A stretch of DNA of 64,000 bases from Thecaphora thlaspeos. Its lineage: Eukaryota > Basidiomycota > Ustilaginomycetes > Urocystidales > Glomosporiaceae. Positions 62,101-64,000 of the stretch are shown here, one piece after another. The stretch lies in contig UWYS01000015.1 in assembly GCA_900291925.1 (NCBI GenBank), positions 310,001-374,000 on the forward strand. The letters run 5' to 3'. The notes under the pieces are model-generated. The model searched no databases and was not told where the DNA came from. It saw only the letters and a list, made by a program, of their open reading frames with translations. A program made the translations under genes and the position numbers. Every line of letters begins with the position of its first letter. The stretch's first letter is position 1.

Positions 62101-64000
62101 CGTCGAGGGGACGCTGAAAGCGGTCGGCGGTGCCGCGCGGTTGCTGCTCGCTGTCGCCGGCTCCTTCTCCTGCGCTTTGCGGACCAGTATCCACCAGAGG
62201 GCACCGCTCGCGTCACAGGCGTCGGTGCAGATGCTGTGGACTAGCTGGCCCACGTCGACGCCGAGGCCGCTAAGCTGGTGCAGGAGGTTCTGCTCCAGCG
62301 CCGTGCAGAACATTGCGGCCTGCGGCTGCGTTAGCTGGGCGACATAGTCGATCGGACGGCTGCCCATATGCGGCGGGTGGTGGTCGGCGATGCCGCCCGA
62401 TGAGATCGACCTCCGCTTTGTGCGCGAGGGCGTGCGGTGGTGGCCGCGCGACGAGCCCTGCGACCCGCGCTTCTTTAGGCTAGCCGGCTGGAGCGTCATC
62501 GGCGTTTTGTCGCCGCTGTCGCGGTCGCTCGACTGGGGCAGCTCGTGATGGGTGGGCAGCGACATCGATGTCGCCGCCGACTTGACCGTCGGCCGGAGCC
62601 CGGCGCCGTGCGAGGCGTCGCTGCTGCCGTTCGACCCTGCGCGCCTGATGGTCGACTGCGACTCGTTGCGCGGCAGTTTGGCCCTCGTAACCCCCGAGAG
62701 CCCTGCGTAGGTGGCGCCGTCGGCATTGGGCTGCTGCACCGCCGCATCTGGCGTCCCGTCGCCGTCTTCGTCGCCGTCGTGCTCGCGGCTCTTCGAGTAG
62801 CTCTCAGCCGTGGTTGGGTCCGTGATGTCGATCGTGCTGGACCTCCTGTCGCTCGACTCGCTGTCGCTGCGCGCCGAGTAGAAGCTGCTCTCGGACGTGC
62901 CCGAGGCGGATGCCCGGTGCAAGTGGACGCATCCGAGCGGATCGCTGACCGACTCGCCCGGTGAACTGCCGTTAAGGCGGGTCGCGCTTGACGAGGGACT
63001 TGCGCCCGCCGACGCTGTCGTCGGACCCGTGTTGCTGACCGGCAGACGGTCCGGCCCAACGGTCGAGTCGACGGCGGTGTTGCTGTCGATGCCGTCCACT
63101 AGAGTCGCCGCGGAGTCTCTCAAGTCAGTGGCGTTCACGTGGCCCGCCTGGAAATAGTCGAGGCCCGACTCGTCCTCTTCGAGCGTCGACATCGGCGTCG
63201 AGGCGATGACTTTGGAGAACCACGGATGGCCGAGGATGGCCTGGATTGTGGGGCGCTTGAGCGGGTCAAGCTGGAGGATCGCCGTGATGAGCGCTTTGGC
63301 CTCGACCGAGAGGATCTCTGGCAGCTCATACTCGCCCTTGAGGATCTTTGCCTTCATCACCGACTCATCGTCGTCGTCAAACGGCAGCGCTCCGCAAAGG
63401 AGCGCGTAGAGGATGATGCCGAGCGACCATACGTCCACCTCTTCGCCAGTGTAGCGCTTACCCGCGAGCATCTCGGGCGCCGCGTAGCCAGTGGTCCCGC
63501 AGAAGGTGTCCATCAGCTTCTTGCCTTCGAACTCGCGCGTGAAGCCAAAGTCGCCCAGCTTGACGTTGCAGCGCTCGTCGAGGAGGACGTTCTCGAGCTT
63601 GAGGTCGCGGTGGACGATCCCCTTGCCATGGATGTAGGCGACGGCGAGGCAGAGCTGGCCAAAGACGCGCCTCGCCTCGGCCTCGGGGAGGTACTCGCGC
63701 TCGACGAGGTAATCGTACAGCTCGCCGCCGGCGCAGAGCTCCGAGACCATCCAGATGTACTGCTCGGTCGCGATGACCTCGTAGAGCTTCATGACGTTTG
63801 GGTGATGGAGGCGGCGGTGGTGGTGGATCTCGCGCGTAAGGCTAGCCGAGTGGGCCTTGGGGACCTGCTTGATGGCGACGCGCGTGTTCGTGAGACGGTG
63901 GAGCCCTAGGCGGACCTTGCCGTACGTCCCCTCGCCGATGGGACGCTGGAGCGTGTAGTTGCCCACCGCCTTAAGCTTGCCGGACGAAAGCTCCTTTCCA
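59161..64000 (-). CDS. Large CAMK-type Ser/Thr protein kinase (cut by window edge)
   Basis: The minus frame is open to the right edge; about 1612 residues are visible to TGA 59163-59161, and the true start lies beyond 64000. Kinase domain, first 270 residues: IGEGTYGKVRLG, VAIKQV, IVHRDLKLEN, LGDFGF, FCGTTGYAAPEM and LGIILYALLCGALPFDDDDE, with no missing catalytic residue. The long Ser-rich C-terminal region includes one hydrophobic-helical block near residue 590 (LLHQLSGLGVDVGQLVHSI, ACDASGALWWILV), a possible kinase-associated domain. The rest is low complexity with His/Gly and Gln runs. The domain points to a CAMK-like kinase of polarity, cell cycle or nutrient control; I cannot name an orthologue. 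It faces SNF7 tail to tail. Confidence 0.85.
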   Translation of the reverse strand, partial: GKELSSGKLKAVGNYTLQRPIGEGTYGKVRLGLHRLTNTRVAIKQVPKAHSASLTREIHHHRRLHHPNVMKLYEVIATEQYIWMVSELCAGGELYDYLVEREYLPEAEARRVFGQLCLAVAYIHGKGIVHRDLKLENVLLDERCNVKLGDFGFTREFEGKKLMDTFCGTTGYAAPEMLAGKRYTGEEVDVWSLGIILYALLCGALPFDDDDESVMKAKILKGEYELPEILSVEAKALITAILQLDPLKRPTIQAILGHPWFSKVIASTPMSTLEEDESGLDYFQAGHVNATDLRDSAATLVDGIDSNTAVDSTVGPDRLPVSNTGPTTASAGASPSSSATRLNGSSPGESVSDPLGCVHLHRASASGTSESSFYSARSDSESSDRRSSTIDITDPTTAESYSKSREHDGDEDGDGTPDAAVQQPNADGATYAGLSGVTRAKLPRNESQSTIRRAGSNGSSDASHGAGLRPTVKSAATSMSLPTHHELPQSSDRDSGDKTPMTLQPASLKKRGSQGSSRGHHRTPSRTKRRSISSGGIADHHPPHMGSRPIDYVAQLTQPQAAMFCTALEQNLLHQLSGLGVDVGQLVHSICTDACDASGALWWILVRKAQEKEPATASSNRAAPPTAFSVPSTPPLSAASSVSAAPAAPAAAATAQSASTVELSPVPPPLPQKDPSRRSHDRGGRYSMSTSESMDASMFEANSGRLHTVISQEEMDASSKPRSATATAASANDLLEEATAMPASVSLNVMPVAARDMPADMLVSTPPSKQRPKHRQMPTTPSSLGSIRTPTQSPDETGSSMGTPKSKRHQPADRARSNSLSMKQFASTVLGTREKSPQPEQVCIAGETLPFERAKSPSIFGKRTTSAGGVKETTSSIAGKLASSSSSTTTTTSTPKKASIDVAAASPDKGRKSVRKRNGDAPATAAIETIQRLKGTADAGGSAGSRSPNRSTGDEMKSTPSASVESFSTTSLTPQNSERDGKQKPGSSFMATVRTWLGANEKPSGGRKQQQQQQQQKGGKKMGKAGTSSLGYDGPASASQLSNRPASVRKRSGPYHVTGAGPISRRPSKASHLGSLSRRSSTGSTKHYSGSDLAGPSSSYQQQPYGARPSTLRRLSADSITPTGTLFGDYVQEHLPTHGRTPSRSSRPSSAHSQHLSGLQGRKGSAGSGSSAFRMQAGSTYSSGSGRRQAHRLNHDGGTVVRRHRAYGSSGGSPSRRSSRHETSKPGSLRSRNSSPGRRPLDGGEGVEELDDFGRTVHPQMHSGISTPRRSLESSSRRPSSLRHETASGRQSPMSAGTGSRASGGGGGHTHHPSMFVAHKTRTPYKPPSANAALHGSHDRSHHYSSSSASGPSHAPGHPPAAGTGTWRYSWGRPPPSWAGSVDPPPAQSSAGSRLAMQHDEQRPKLRDVFANKDAADDDWTDEDDEPAYSGGLGQLDSLSGAWGSDLSSSVMKRNETARGSPYATHVFREYGSGGGGAVGGAAGAGLEATGISSMPSSRTGLPGNVLGHGRYAGVRSLFQSPSLGNDFSPKMLSSTLENVANANDDAMRASIDTVAKSISDSGSTEAVVSSPSIPSPAPAVIGSRIRAGSVAASASAFKNNHIIEEDEEDEE

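Noticed and set aside
60920..62347. 475-codon plus frame inside the kinase gene
   Set aside because: Antisense shadow of the Ser-rich kinase tail; no independent support.
1..64000. tRNA genes, rRNA, CRISPR arrays, bacterial operons, intact transposons
   Set aside because: No B-box-type GGTTCGANNCC pair, no regularly spaced direct repeats with spacers, no transposase or reverse transcriptase motifs were seen by eye; tRNAscan-SE and a repeat search would be decisive.

Overview
This is a gene-dense, GC-rich fungal nuclear segment. The fungal marks are: protein-coding exons split by short introns (mostly 90-160 bases, GTGAGT-type donors, CTGAC/CTGAT branch sites, YAG acceptors), orthologues of typical fungal proteins (Atg1, Gpc1, Cbp6, Snf7, Pre8), S/A/Q-rich low-complexity proteins and third-position GC bias. 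The gene set and style suggest a basidiomycete, most likely of the smut lineage (Ustilaginomycotina); that placement is inference. No tRNA, rRNA, CRISPR array or intact transposon was found.

Layout, left to right. 0-9 kb: 3' part of the autophagy kinase ATG1 (+), the ribosome-biogenesis pair NIP7 (-) and UTP14 (+) sharing one divergent promoter, and a cystinosin-type transporter ERS1 (-). 9-17 kb: a large RhoGAP (-) followed by about 3 kb without a recognisable gene. 17-22 kb: the glycerophosphocholine acyltransferase GPC1 (+), rebuilt here as 18 exons with several micro-exons, and a Rpr2/Rpp21-type RNase P/MRP subunit (+). 22-25.6 kb: a headless FAD-oxidase (BBE) fragment, a gene-poor stretch and a small membrane protein. 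25.6-32 kb: the Rheb GTPase RHB1 (-), a Gyp8/TBC1D20-type Rab GAP (+) and proteasome subunit alpha-2 PRE8 (-). 32.8-38.6 kb: an ARG8-CBP6 fusion (+), a membrane-anchored histidine acid phosphatase (+) and a hemerythrin-like protein with an in-frame stop before a family-like tail (+). 39.5-40.2 kb: a broken NEP1-like protein (NLP) gene. 41-48.7 kb: the splicing factor SNU66 (-), mitoribosomal bL12m MNP1 (+), L2HGDH (-) and an unknown mitochondrial protein (+). 49.2-52.7 kb: a decayed Zn2Cys6 transcription factor joined to a beheaded amino acid permease. 53-64 kb: a three-LIM paxillin-like protein (-), ESCRT-III SNF7 (+) and a large protein kinase (-) that runs off the right edge.

Most of the window is conserved housekeeping sequence, with several mitochondrial functions (ARG8-CBP6, MNP1, L2HGDH, the 47.7 kb protein) and several membrane-traffic or nutrient-signalling functions (ATG1, ERS1, RHB1, GYP8, SNF7). 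Between these sit at least four decayed accessory genes (FAD oxidase, NLP, permease, transcription factor), near local clusters of a TACTGTA motif. The strongest novelty candidates are the single-frame ARG8-CBP6 fusion with an internal presequence-like site, the micro-exon chain in GPC1, and the row of gene relics.
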